Shown one piece after another: positions 19,101 through 26,524 of a stretch of 40,952 nucleotides of DNA (position 1 is the first letter of the stretch; each line of letters starts with the position of its first letter). Source of the stretch: Bacteroidota bacterium (GTDB lineage: Bacteria > Bacteroidota > Bacteroidia > Bacteroidales > PUMT01); contig PWHJ01000011.1 of NCBI GenBank assembly GCA_003554865.1, forward strand, positions 1-40,952, read 5' to 3'. The notes under the pieces were generated by a model. It was not told where the DNA came from. It saw only the letters and a program-made list of their open reading frames with translations, and searched no databases. Position numbers and translations under genes: made by a program.

Positions 19101-19660
19101 TCGTGGAAAAGATTTCTTTCCGCATTGTGGCGGTTAAGGAATTTTTGAAGCAGCTGACGGCTGCTGAGCGACTTTGTGCTTGCCTGTTCAACCGTTGACT
19201 GGCGATCCTTCTCCATTTTTGTTTTCATCATGATCGAGGATGCCTTTTGACTGTTAATATAGCCTGTAATAAGATTGGCTATATTGTCAATCAGCTCCCG
19301 TTCCTCTTTAAGAAAGGGACCCTCATCCATTTCCGTAAACTCACGTGTATAGTAGACTTCAATGATGCCGCGGCTGTTATCAATTGTCTCGAAAATCTGA
19401 CTCTGCCTCCACGATGTTTCCCTGAAGCCCGGACTTTTATATTCCTTGCCCTCAAAAATAATACGGGATACTGCAAATTCCGGATATTGCCATGCATCGG
19501 GAAGTATGAGTGCAATCTGGTGAAGGGTCTCCTCAACAGATTTCTGCTGCTTCAAAATATCGGTTGTCTTGTTTATACAGGCAAGCTCTTTTCTGCGCTC
19601 CTTGCGTTCCTTGAGCAGTTCCTGCAAACTGCTTTTATCTGTTTTATTTTCCATAAACAT
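16190..19660 (-). CDS. GAF / receiver-like / PEP-synthase ATP-binding domain protein (paralog 2)
   Basis: The protein has 1156 residues from ATG 19660 (a second ATG at 19654 is equally possible). It begins with a coiled segment and a GAF-like domain at about 25-150 (LPDAWQYPEFAVSRIIFEG, GIIEVYYTREF, DEGPFLKEERELI), as found in sensor kinases, but no kinase follows. Two receiver-like domains come next, the second with ILLVEDAPKYYSRYLP, RPKILLATDFESA, VISDVRFPRDG and FINKNS. The PPDK_N-type domain has GGKGRGLAF (~603), IAVRSSSLLEDS (~692), EIEFAVD and LLQIKP, and the C-terminal domain has GPGRWGTRDRFIGIP (~1041-1055) and GSHFFHNVTS. It lacks the phospho-His and PEP-binding domains. The order matches paralog 1 plus an added GAF sensor, which points to gene duplication with sensory divergence. 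It diverges from the universal-stress gene at 19840. Confidence 0.75.
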   Translation of the reverse strand: MFMENKTDKSSLQELLKERKERRKELACINKTTDILKQQKSVEETLHQIALILPDAWQYPEFAVSRIIFEGKEYKSPGFRETSWRQSQIFETIDNSRGIIEVYYTREFTEMDEGPFLKEERELIDNIANLITGYINSQKASSIMMKTKMEKDRQSTVEQASTKSLSSRQLLQKFLNRHNAERNLFHDLMPFKVKEILLVATLYDAYSIEKDGRFSDHMLGQYHELNLTSLPRVTGVSTIEEAFSELHSKHYDLVIVMMGVDKKTPILLSEKIKSEYPYIPVFLLLNNNNDMEIFNRDKRKLDNIDNVFVWNGDSKIFFAMVKMLEDKVNVENDTAKGFTKIILLVEDAPKYYSRYLPMVYSIVLEQTKHLIEDVNTDELYKVLKLRGRPKILLATDFESAINIFNRYQEYMLCVISDVRFPRDGKPDPNAGVELLSYVKSQIDNLPTVLQSSEPENSKIAHQLKSIFINKNSETLLQDLKSFINYYLGFGHFIYRDNQGRQIAVAKSMREFESYLKTVPEESLVYHGVKNHFSLWLMARGEVKIAKIINPLRVSDFKNPEEMRQFLIDIIRKHRKEQDMGKIVNFEESAILEESNIVSFASGSLGGKGRGLAFINNLIYNFRFSEQVDGLEIRTPRTVIIGTDEFDIFLEKNKLHDKVYNGLDYEDVKKLFLQSELSYNLVKRLKVYLKKITAPIAVRSSSLLEDSLMHPFSGIFETYLLPNNHSSFDERFKQLTDAIKLVYASIFSDSARTYFEAINYKIEEEKMAIVLQEVAGNRFDGRFYPHISGTAQSRNFYPVSHMKPDEGYAVMAVGLGQYVVEGEKAYRFSPAHPKLDISTPKDQYKNSQVQFYAVNMEKKKVNLLEGEDAGLIRCDVSEAEKDGTLKHCASVYDIENERIIHGLDDRGLRIVNFANILKYDYVPLPQTLNIILDVVKEALGSDVEIEFAVDLKRDRNKLPSFYLLQIKPLVGGESDYSIDTGKLESDNILLRSSKSMGNGRIDNIKDVIFVKPESFDKHKTLEIASQIEERNSKMLKENRKYVLIGPGRWGTRDRFIGIPVVWPQISNAKVIVEMSMDDFPLDASLGSHFFHNVTSMNVGYLSVNHTSPGDFVRFDAFKKQETLVETEYIKHIRFKQPVEILMDGKKGMAVILAQNNM

Positions 19661-19839
19661 TACATATTAACAATTTGCTCCCATACCGAGGGTGCAATAT
19701 TTCTAAAAAGTACTTATTATTGTCAAAAAAACAAAACAGTTAATCAACAGAAAATTATTTTTTTGCATCATGAGGCTATTTTTCTTAACTTTTGTAGCCA
19801 TAACTTAAGATCAAAGAACAATAAATTTTAAAAAATACA
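19661..19839. promoter_or_regulatory. Divergent control region
   Basis: This AT-rich stretch separates the two divergent genes. TTAACTTTTG at 19785-19794 resembles TAnnTTTG with one extra base and sits about 46 nt before the rightward ATG. I found no exact leftward element. Confidence 0.3.
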
Positions 19840-20964
19840 ATGGATAAAAAAGTTGTAACTCTTACCACAAACACCTATTCCAGGGCATATATGCTCAAGG
19901 GCCGCCTTGAATCCGAAGGCATTGAGTGCTTTTTAACAAACGTAAATCTGATACAACCTAATGTATCATATGGTGTTAAAGTAAGGATTTTTGAGGAAGA
20001 CCTCCCTAAAGCCTCAGAAATACTTGAGGAAATCGAGAAAGAATACGGCAGTGAAGATATTGACAGCAGCAAGGACATATATAAGGTGGAGAGGATACTT
20101 GTGCCGGTTGACTTTTCAGATTATTCAATGAATGCTTGTGTTTTTTCGCTGCACCTGGCATTCGTTCTGAAAGCAAATATAAAGCTTTTCCACGCCTTCT
20201 TCAATCCAATGATGGATGCTATGACTTTCCCCGATGCATTCACATACCAGTCAAACATGGCCGAAGTTTACCAGGAGCTGGAAAAAAAAGCTAAGGCCGA
20301 TATGGCTACTTTTGTGAAAAAGCTAAAAAAATATGCAAAAGAACAAAATCTGGGAGATATAAGCATTACCAAATCGCTGGTGGCAGGTCAGCCATACGAT
20401 GAAATAATATCAATGATAAAATCTTACAAGCCCGGGGTTGTAATCCTTGGAACAAGGGGAGAAGGAAAGAAGCCTGACGAGATGATCGGGGGTGTTACGT
20501 CAAAAATTCTTGAAAGCCCCGTTATTGATATTCCCATACTGGTGGTTCCACAAACTGCAAAAATCAACAGGATTGGACATGTAAACATTTTGTATGCAAC
20601 CAACTTTGACAAGACAGACTATGAAGCGATCCGCAAGCTGATGGCGGTTGTCTCAAATCTTGAAGTCAGTATCTATTGTGTTCATTTCAGCACAGATGAG
20701 AAAAACATATCATTGAACAAGGCGAACATGGAGGAGCTCAGAAATTATTTCAGGCAGGCATATAAACAATATACCGTGGAATGTTCAATTATTGAAAGCA
20801 ATGATGTTATACCTGCAATGGAAAATTTCATCAGGGAAAAAGAGATTGACATTATCTCCATCACTCACAAAAAACGAAATATGCTTTACCGTCTTTTCAA
20901 CCCCGGTATTGCTAAAAAACTGCTCTTTAGAACAGACAAGCCTGTCCTGATTTTCCACAGTTGA
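19840..20964 (+). CDS. DUF2007 plus tandem universal stress protein domains
   Basis: The protein has 374 residues. Residues 1-70 match the DUF2007/putative signal-transducing domain (VVTLTTNTYSRAYMLKGRLE, then GVKVRIFEEDLPKA), a small ferredoxin-like fold. Two Usp domains follow, about 83-235 and 245-373. The first keeps a nucleotide-loop-like pattern, GTRG then nine residues then GGVTSKIL, so it may bind ATP. The second (ISITHKK... PVLIFHS) lacks the Gly-rich loop and is probably structural. It is cytoplasmic, with no membrane segment. It is divergently placed, 179 nt from the GAF/PPDK_N gene, so a shared control region is plausible. It could be a stress or energy-state sensor; its partner is unknown. 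Confidence 0.85.
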   Translation: MDKKVVTLTTNTYSRAYMLKGRLESEGIECFLTNVNLIQPNVSYGVKVRIFEEDLPKASEILEEIEKEYGSEDIDSSKDIYKVERILVPVDFSDYSMNACVFSLHLAFVLKANIKLFHAFFNPMMDAMTFPDAFTYQSNMAEVYQELEKKAKADMATFVKKLKKYAKEQNLGDISITKSLVAGQPYDEIISMIKSYKPGVVILGTRGEGKKPDEMIGGVTSKILESPVIDIPILVVPQTAKINRIGHVNILYATNFDKTDYEAIRKLMAVVSNLEVSIYCVHFSTDEKNISLNKANMEELRNYFRQAYKQYTVECSIIESNDVIPAMENFIREKEIDIISITHKKRNMLYRLFNPGIAKKLLFRTDKPVLIFHS

Positions 20965-21100
20965 TTTTTTTGGGCTAACTTAATAATTGTTTTAACTGTT
21001 GATTCGTTTACTTATGTAGCTAAATATCTGAAAAATTTTTGGCAAAGTTTTTGTGTTGACAATAATAGGGGACATATCAAAAACTGCCTCTTTAAAAAAT

Positions 21101-21130
21101 TTTGAAACTAGACACTATTTTTTATATTTG
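21101..21130 (+). promoter_or_regulatory. Bacteroidetes-type promoter of the TPR gene
   Basis: TTTG at 21101-21104 and TATATTTG at 21123-21130 match the -33 TTTG and -7 TAnnTTTG consensus, with 18 nt between them. The leader to ATG 21257 would be about 120 nt. The rest of the 292-nt gap (20965-21256) shows no gene. Confidence 0.6.
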
Positions 21131-21256
21131 CCTTTATGTCTCAGCAACTTTATTTTCAAGTTTCAGCTTTGCAAAAAGGGGAATACGAAACAACCAGAGA
21201 TTAAAAGCGCTTAACAACCAATTATAAATCACTTGTATAAACTTAAATTTGTTCTC

Positions 21257-22234
21257 ATGAAAATAGAACTAACCAAAAAGCTGACAGGAATACTGGCACT
21301 CTTTCTGGCAATCAATTTATGTGCTTTCGGGCAAACCCGAGAAGAAGCTGTTGAAACCTACAACTCTGCTCTTGACTTAATAGATGATGATATTAAGGCT
21401 GCCATTGAGAAAATGGAAAAAGCACTTGAAATGGCTGAGGAACTTGGCCAGGAAGGAATGGAGGTAAAGGAAATGGTAGAAGTACAGCTTCCCGGCTTAT
21501 ATTATGATATGTCAATTGATATGTACCGGGGAGATGACATGGACGGTGCAATTGAAGGATTTGAAAGAGCCATTGAGCTTGCCGAGGAGTACGGTGACCC
21601 TGACACCAAAAAAGAGTCTGAAAACGTTCTTCACCAGCTATACTTCAGAAAGGGGAATAATCTGTTCAGGGAGGAACAAAATGAAGAAGCGCTCGATTAC
21701 TTTGACAGGTCCCTTGAGATTAATCCTGAATTTGCAAGGGCACACCTTGGTAAAGGGCTTGTTTTCCGAAGGCTGCAAGACACGGATAACTTCCGTGAGG
21801 CAATAAACTCGGCAATCGAATACGGAAATCAGGCAGGGGATCAGGATCTTGTAAGCACGGCTAACAGAACAGCCAGGGATTACTTTGTAGCTCACGGAGC
21901 AAGAGCCAGAAGTGACGACAACTTTGATCGTGCACTCTCCTTGTTGGAAGAATCAGTGGAATATGATTCAAATTTCCCGGAAGCTTACCATCTGATGGCA
22001 TCCATTCACAATGAACAGGAGAACTGGACTCAGGCGGTTGAAAACGCTGAAAGGGCAATTGAAGCCTCAGATGAGAGTGCAGAAGAAAAAGCAAGATACT
22101 ATTTTGAACTAGGAAAGGCATATATGGAGCTTGGAAATGAGTCTGCCGCATGCAGTGCATTTGAAAATGCAGCTTACGGGGATTATGAAGAATCGGCAAA
22201 CTATCATATTGATCATGTGCTGAATTGTCCGTAA
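21257..22234 (+). CDS. Exported TPR-repeat protein
   Basis: The protein has 325 residues from ATG 21257; the upstream TTG at 21233 would add eight residues ahead of a normal signal peptide and is rejected. MKIELTKKLTGILALFLAIN and a cleavage-like AFG/QT make a signal peptide, so the product goes to the periplasm or beyond. The mature part is a helical repeat with TPR signatures: YFRKGNNLFREEQNEEALDY, then a SLEINPEFARAHLGKG unit, NFPEAYHLMASIHNEQENW, and YYFELGKAYMELGNESAACSAF. At least five TPR-like hairpins can be counted. It is very acidic (Glu/Asp-rich). TPRs bind partner proteins; which partner is unknown. Its promoter and terminator make it a single-gene unit. Confidence 0.88.
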   Translation: MKIELTKKLTGILALFLAINLCAFGQTREEAVETYNSALDLIDDDIKAAIEKMEKALEMAEELGQEGMEVKEMVEVQLPGLYYDMSIDMYRGDDMDGAIEGFERAIELAEEYGDPDTKKESENVLHQLYFRKGNNLFREEQNEEALDYFDRSLEINPEFARAHLGKGLVFRRLQDTDNFREAINSAIEYGNQAGDQDLVSTANRTARDYFVAHGARARSDDNFDRALSLLEESVEYDSNFPEAYHLMASIHNEQENWTQAVENAERAIEASDESAEEKARYYFELGKAYMELGNESAACSAFENAAYGDYEESANYHIDHVLNCP

Positions 22235-22253
22235 TGACCAATCAGCTTTTTTT

Positions 22254-22294
22254 AAAAAAAAAGGGCTGTCTCAAAATGGAGATGGCCCTTTTTT
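22254..22294. terminator. Strong bidirectional intrinsic terminator
   Basis: A 12-bp stem (22261-22272 with 22279-22290, two G-T wobbles, loop AAAATG) is flanked by an A-run on the left and a T-run on the right. It lies between two convergent stops at 22234 and 22323 and can serve both strands. Confidence 0.85.
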
Positions 22295-22322
22295 CATACT
22301 CTCCGCCAAAGGCTACGGGATA

Positions 22323-23060
22323 TTATAATTTGGTCTTTTGAAATTTTTTCACTACACCTCCAAACCCCCCGGCTCCAGGAATACCCTCTTCAAAAGCTGT
22401 ACCTACTACTGCAACATCAGCTCCTGATGAAAAAACACTTTCCAGGGTGTTCATATCCTTTATCCCTCCTCCAACTATAAGTGGGATACTGATATTTTCC
22501 TTAACCTCCTTTATCATCTTCACGGGTACCGGCTCATTAGCGCCACTACCAGCTTCCATGTATATAACTCTCAATCCCAGCATTTCACCGGCAACCGCCG
22601 TTGCGACTGCCAACTCAGGTTTAGCGGACGGTATCGGTCTTGTATTGCTCATATATTCAACAGCCGTCGGTTTGCCATCGCCCACAAGCATATAACCTGT
22701 GGGAATTATCTCAAGTCCGCTTTCCTTTAACATCATTGCACTTACCACGTGATTGCCTATCAAAAATTCAGGATTCCTTCCCGAGATGAGACTTAACAAA
22801 AGTACAGCATCGGCATTTGATGCCAGTTGAAGAGGACTGCCGGGAAAAGGTACTACAGGCAGGGATATTCTGCTTTTAAGCATTTCAACAACAGGCCCGA
22901 CAGAAGATTTTACCAGACTGCCGCCGACAAAGATCATTGATATACCGGATTGTTCGACAGCCGAACACAAACCGGAAAGCCTGCCGCTGTCAAACTTGCA
23001 GGGATCAACAAGTATAACCAGCTTCTTGCCGTTATCTTCCAAAATTGAGCGGTATACCAT
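22323..23060 (-). CDS. Geranylgeranylglyceryl phosphate synthase family protein
   Basis: The protein has 245 residues from ATG 23060. A longer frame to 23123 would overlap the upstream gene, whose TAA ends 8 nt before this ATG, so the shorter form is chosen. It has the TIM-barrel family blocks VDPCKFD, GGSLV, VPFPGSPLQLASNADAVLLL, GNHV, PTGYMLV, YMEAGSGA and IVGGGI. The family joins a prenyl diphosphate to sn-glycerol-1-phosphate, making the ether bond typical of archaeal lipids; members also occur in Bacteroidetes and, as PcrB, in Bacilli. Prenyl length cannot be read here. It is the last gene of the leftward run, translationally close to the phosphopantetheinyl transferase, and ends at the bidirectional terminator. 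Confidence 0.9.
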   Translation of the reverse strand: MVYRSILEDNGKKLVILVDPCKFDSGRLSGLCSAVEQSGISMIFVGGSLVKSSVGPVVEMLKSRISLPVVPFPGSPLQLASNADAVLLLSLISGRNPEFLIGNHVVSAMMLKESGLEIIPTGYMLVGDGKPTAVEYMSNTRPIPSAKPELAVATAVAGEMLGLRVIYMEAGSGANEPVPVKMIKEVKENISIPLIVGGGIKDMNTLESVFSSGADVAVVGTAFEEGIPGAGGFGGVVKKFQKTKL

Positions 23061-23068
23061 AAATTTAT

Positions 23069-23701
23069 TTATTTGCAGCACCAAACTATAAAATAATTGC
23101 CATACCTGAAATATTCCAAACAAAACTCTTCATTATTCTGGTTTTTACAAACCCTCCCGGTTAACTTACCCTCGTCGCCGGGCTCAAAAGGGTCTATGTA
23201 AATATGTTTACGTAAACTTATATCCTGTTTGTCACATATTTTAAATATTGCCTCCTTTGCACACCAGTAAAGGTAGATATGGTAATCCTCTCCGCTTAGG
23301 CGGGCCTCCTGCTTCTCCTTTTGATTGAGAAATTTATTGGCAAGAGGGCCGATTTCGTTTGAAATATACTCAAGATCTACACCAACCCTGCACTGTTTGC
23401 TCAACAGTATAGATGTCAGCTTATGTGAATGTGAAATACTTATGTTATACTTACGGTCATTTAAAAAAGGCTTGCGTTTTCCGTTGTAAAATATTTTCAC
23501 ATCCGGACCTGTCATTTCATAAAGTAATCTTCTTACGGTCAGCCACTCCAGCTTTCTGTCATAATTCCTGAAACTGTTAAGGGTATCTATCTCTTCCTTG
23601 CTGAGATTCAATCCGGAATAAAGTGTAAAAAAATCCTCTTCAGTTTCCCACAATCCCAGCAAACAGTTGGAATTAACATACTCTTTAAAAAGAAGACCCA
23701 T
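23069..23701 (-). CDS. 4'-phosphopantetheinyl transferase (Sfp/AcpT superfamily)
   Basis: The protein has 210 residues from ATG 23701. It carries the two magnesium/CoA-binding motifs of the family: GVDLE at 107-111 (D109, E111) and WCAKEAIFK at 146-154 (E150). NISISHSH at about 86-93 is the usual ISHS block. It transfers phosphopantetheine from CoA to a Ser of a carrier protein, making holo-ACP or holo-PKS/NRPS carriers. The length fits the Sfp-like branch, although sequence outside the motifs is quite divergent. It lies between gldD (172-nt gap) and the GGGP-synthase gene (8-nt gap), so it is probably co-transcribed with the latter. Confidence 0.88.
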   Translation of the reverse strand: MGLLFKEYVNSNCLLGLWETEEDFFTLYSGLNLSKEEIDTLNSFRNYDRKLEWLTVRRLLYEMTGPDVKIFYNGKRKPFLNDRKYNISISHSHKLTSILLSKQCRVGVDLEYISNEIGPLANKFLNQKEKQEARLSGEDYHIYLYWCAKEAIFKICDKQDISLRKHIYIDPFEPGDEGKLTGRVCKNQNNEEFCLEYFRYGNYFIVWCCK

Positions 23702-23733
23702 GATTTATGAACTTTTTTCTTATAAGCGACAGG

Positions 23734-23741
23734 CAAATTTA
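23734..23741 (-). promoter_or_regulatory. -7 element for the PPTase gene
   Basis: On the minus strand this reads TAAATTTG, an exact TAnnTTTG match, 32 nt upstream of the ATG at 23701. No clear -33 TTTG is seen. Confidence 0.4.
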
Positions 23742-23763
23742 TAACGGTAATTATTTTCATGAA

Positions 23764-23803
23764 CCCCCATCAGCGGACAAAATAAAATGGACAAACATGG
23801 GGG
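23764..23803. repeat. Inverted repeat CCCCCAT/ATGGGGG
   Basis: Seven-base arms at 23764-23770 and 23797-23803 enclose 26 nt of AT-rich sequence in the gldD/PPTase gap. It could be a weak terminator for gldD or an operator for the next gene. Confidence 0.35.
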
Positions 23804-23873
23804 CATTCAGAAAAAAATGTATTTAATTGGCATACTGCAATAAATCATTGAATACCAACTTGATTTACCTGGT

Positions 23874-24479
23874 TCAATCGTATTCGAATGAAATTGTTTC
23901 CATCAAGTTTACAATATCTTCCCTGAAATAATCAATCACAGGTGCCAGGGAATCTTTATTAGGCTGCACATTAAAGTATAGTGCGCCCCTTAAAAAATGA
24001 TCGGTGCTGTCGGTGACAAAAAACTGAACGGATGATGCAACCTCACCCTTTATATCATAAAGAACACCATACACATTTTTGTCGTGATCGAAAAACATTG
24101 ACTCATCTATGGCTTCTGCTTTTACAGTATGCTTATATGCCATCTTTCTTGCATCTTCTATGAAAACATTAATATCTCCCTCTACCTCCTTGTAGCTCAG
24201 ATGAAGTCTTCCCTTATACCCGGGAAAATCTATATTGAGCCAGCAAGGCTCTGCACTTTCACCCGTCTCGTAAGAAATGGTGGCAAATGAAGGGTATTCA
24301 AATATAAAAGGGCAATCGTTTTCATAAACGGTATAATCGCGATCCGGAAAATCGATACGGAAGTACCCCTCGGGTTTGGGGGAATAATCGGCTCCGCATG
24401 AAGCCAAAAAAACAAACAGAGGTAAATAAAACAAAAATTTACCTTTTTTTAAAAAAATGAAAACCTCCGGCAACCTCAT
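23874..24479 (-). CDS. gldD: Gliding motility lipoprotein GldD
   Basis: The protein has 201 residues from ATG 24479; an in-frame TTG at 24491 would add only four. The N-terminus is basic then hydrophobic and ends in a lipobox (LASC, C28), so it is a lipoprotein. YSPKPEGYFRIDFPDRDYTVY and CPFIFEYPSFA are GldD hallmarks, and the length is typical. GldD is required for gliding in Flavobacterium and is widely conserved with the type IX secretion machinery. It follows gldE by 54 nt and is likely in the ssb-gldE-gldD unit. Confidence 0.93.
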   Translation of the reverse strand: MRLPEVFIFLKKGKFLFYLPLFVFLASCGADYSPKPEGYFRIDFPDRDYTVYENDCPFIFEYPSFATISYETGESAEPCWLNIDFPGYKGRLHLSYKEVEGDINVFIEDARKMAYKHTVKAEAIDESMFFDHDKNVYGVLYDIKGEVASSVQFFVTDSTDHFLRGALYFNVQPNKDSLAPVIDYFREDIVNLMETISFEYD

Positions 24480-24533
24480 AATAAACAGCAAGGTTAAGTT
24501 TAAAATTAAAATAACGCAAAGTTAAAAAGTAAA

Positions 24534-25886
24534 TTATATTTGCTCGTCCTGAGATCCCGATTGCGGGTCTATCCGCACCTTTATCTGCTTAATGCGCCTG
24601 CTGTCGGAAGATTCAATCCGAAACTCAAAATTTTTGAATGTAATTTTTTCATTCTTTTCCGGTATCTCTCCCTTTAGCTCCAGTATAAACCCTGCAAGGG
24701 TGTCTGCATCACCCCTGACTTCCTCAAACTCATCCCCTTTCAGATCTAATATTTTATAAAAATCGTTAAGGGGAGTTTTCCCTTCAAATATATAATTTCT
24801 ATCATCCAACTTCGAAAAATAGAGTTCTTCTTCATAATCGAACTCATCACTTATCTCCCCTACTATTTCCTCAAGTATGTCTTCCATGGTCACAATCCCC
24901 GTTGTTCCGCCATATTCGTCAACAACAACTGCCAAATGTATTTTGTTGACCTGAAACTCTTTCAAAAGATCGTTAATTCTTTTCGTCTCCGGCACAAAGT
25001 AAGGAGGCCTTACAAGCGTTTGCCAGTTAAATTCCTTACCCTTGTGATGGTGTGGCAAAAGATCCTTTACATACAACAACCCTTTAACATTGTCAAAGGT
25101 TTCCTCAAACACCGGTATCCTGGAATACCCGGATTCTATAACCCTGTCAACAACCTCGTCCATCTTCAAAGATGTATCTATTGCCTCAACATCTATACGT
25201 GGCTTCATAACCTCGGTTACATATTTGTTGCCGAAATCAACAATTCCTTTCAGCATATCCTTGTTTTCAGAAAGCGATGAAGAGGTCAGATCAAGAGCAT
25301 GGGAAAGATCGGTTATAGAAATATTCTCCTTTTTGGCTGCAGACAGTTTGCTGTATGCCTTATCTGTAGAGGCTACCAGCAGTCTGCCAACCGGTCTGAA
25401 CACTTTCTCCAAAACAGTAAGAGGCAACGACATCAGTTTTGAAAATGCCAGAGGATACTCGTTAGCATAGAGTTTCGGCAGAATCTCACCGAAAAGTAAA
25501 AGCATAAAGGTTATGGCCACAGCCTGGATCAGAAAACCAATAACGGGTGCATCGGTAAAATCGACAAGTGAATTGACAATTACAGTTGACAAAATAACTA
25601 TTGCCACATTGACAAAATTGTTTGCAATCAGTATAGTTGCAAGCAAATGTTCCGGTTTGTCGTGAAGCTTGAGAACACGAACCCCAGCCCGGGATTTCTT
25701 TTTTGAGAGATTCTCAAAATCGGAAGGTGAAAGTGAGAAATACGCCACTTCCGAACCCGATATAAGAGCCGAGCAAAACAGAAGTATGACCAGTATTAGT
25801 ATCCCCAATGCAGCAGCTACAGTAAAGGGATAAAACGACACACTTAACTCACCAAAAAAAGCCAGTAACTCCTCGCCGTCTTCCAA
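24534..25886 (-). CDS. gldE: Gliding motility-associated protein GldE (CorC/CNNM family)
   Basis: The protein has 450 residues. A CNNM/DUF21 membrane domain (segments near residues 18-42, 80-110 and 115-140) is followed by a CBS pair (VMKPRIDVEAID, YSRIPVFEETFDNVKGLLYVKDL, VVDEYGGTTGIVTMEDILEEIVGEI) and a C-terminal CorC_HlyC domain. This is the HlyC/CorC family; the placement between ssb and gldD identifies it as GldE. The only start the frame allows is TTG 25886: TAA lies 9 nt upstream and no Met occurs before the first membrane segment. That TTG also lies inside TAAATTTG, which resembles a -7 element. It sits 41 nt after ssb. Confidence 0.92.
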   Translation of the reverse strand: MEDGEELLAFFGELSVSFYPFTVAAALGILILVILLFCSALISGSEVAYFSLSPSDFENLSKKKSRAGVRVLKLHDKPEHLLATILIANNFVNVAIVILSTVIVNSLVDFTDAPVIGFLIQAVAITFMLLLFGEILPKLYANEYPLAFSKLMSLPLTVLEKVFRPVGRLLVASTDKAYSKLSAAKKENISITDLSHALDLTSSSLSENKDMLKGIVDFGNKYVTEVMKPRIDVEAIDTSLKMDEVVDRVIESGYSRIPVFEETFDNVKGLLYVKDLLPHHHKGKEFNWQTLVRPPYFVPETKRINDLLKEFQVNKIHLAVVVDEYGGTTGIVTMEDILEEIVGEISDEFDYEEELYFSKLDDRNYIFEGKTPLNDFYKILDLKGDEFEEVRGDADTLAGFILELKGEIPEKNEKITFKNFEFRIESSDSRRIKQIKVRIDPQSGSQDEQI

Positions 25887-25927
25887 ATTTACTTATATAA
25901 TTTTAACACAAAATTAAATAAAAAAAA

Positions 25928-26341
25928 CTAAAACGGAAGATCATCCTGCTCCTGCCCTGACAAATCAGGTTCCTGCTGGTTCTCTGAAGATGGCTGAGAT
26001 GAATAATCCTCGTCCGTTTTCTTTCCGAGCATTCTCATAATATCGGCATGTATTTCAGTTGTGTAGCGCTTAACTCCCTCCTTGTCATTCCATGAACGGG
26101 TCCTTAAGCGCCCTTCAACATATAACAACTGCCCCTTTTTGACATATTTTTCGGCTACTTCAGCCAACCCCCGCCAGAGTACAACCCTGTGCCACTCGGT
26201 CTGGGTTACTTTTTCACCGTTTTTATCTTTATAGGTTTCACTGGTAGCCAGGTTGAAATTGGCAACCGTAGCACCTCCCTCGAGATGCCTTACATCAGGG
26301 TCGTGCCCTGTGTTTCCGACTAAAATGACTTTGTTTACCAT
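25928..26341 (-). CDS. ssb: Single-stranded DNA-binding protein
   Basis: The protein has 137 residues: an OB-fold domain (VNKVILVGNTGHDPDVR, then TEWHRVVLW, YVEGRLRTRSW and TTEIHADIMRML), a Gln/Ser-rich linker, and the conserved acidic tip DDLPF at 133-137 that binds partner proteins. It coats single-stranded DNA in replication and repair. It is the first gene of the leftward ssb-gldE-gldD run, an order common in Bacteroidetes. The start is ATG 26341. Confidence 0.96.
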   Translation of the reverse strand: MVNKVILVGNTGHDPDVRHLEGGATVANFNLATSETYKDKNGEKVTQTEWHRVVLWRGLAEVAEKYVKKGQLLYVEGRLRTRSWNDKEGVKRYTTEIHADIMRMLGKKTDEDYSSQPSSENQQEPDLSGQEQDDLPF

Positions 26342-26375
26342 AACAGAATTTTTGGTTTGCTAATATAAATATAAT

Positions 26376-26383
26376 CAAAAATA
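26376..26383 (-). promoter_or_regulatory. -7 element for ssb
   Basis: The minus strand reads TATTTTTG, an exact TAnnTTTG match, 34 nt upstream of the ssb ATG. No -33 TTTG at the expected distance is evident. Confidence 0.4.
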
Positions 26384-26524
26384 ATTCAATATCAAATACT
26401 ATAGTCGGGAAAATTGGGGAATAATAGTATATAGTTCCCGCATTTATAACCAAAATTGAAATTTCCCGTATATCCATTAAAAAATCTGATACTTTGGGAT
26501 AATTTACTTATTAAGGGTCATTAA

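Noticed and set aside
12990-19660. Phosphoenolpyruvate synthase (ppsA) for the two paralogs
   Set aside because: Only the ATP-binding domain is present; the phospho-His and PEP/pyruvate domains needed for the reaction are absent.
21233-21256. TTG start for the TPR gene
   Set aside because: It adds eight residues before a normal signal peptide starting at ATG 21257.
23061-23123. Longer N-terminus for the GGGP-synthase gene
   Set aside because: It would overlap the PPTase coding end, and the family begins near MVYRSI; ATG 23060 gives a clean 8-nt gap.
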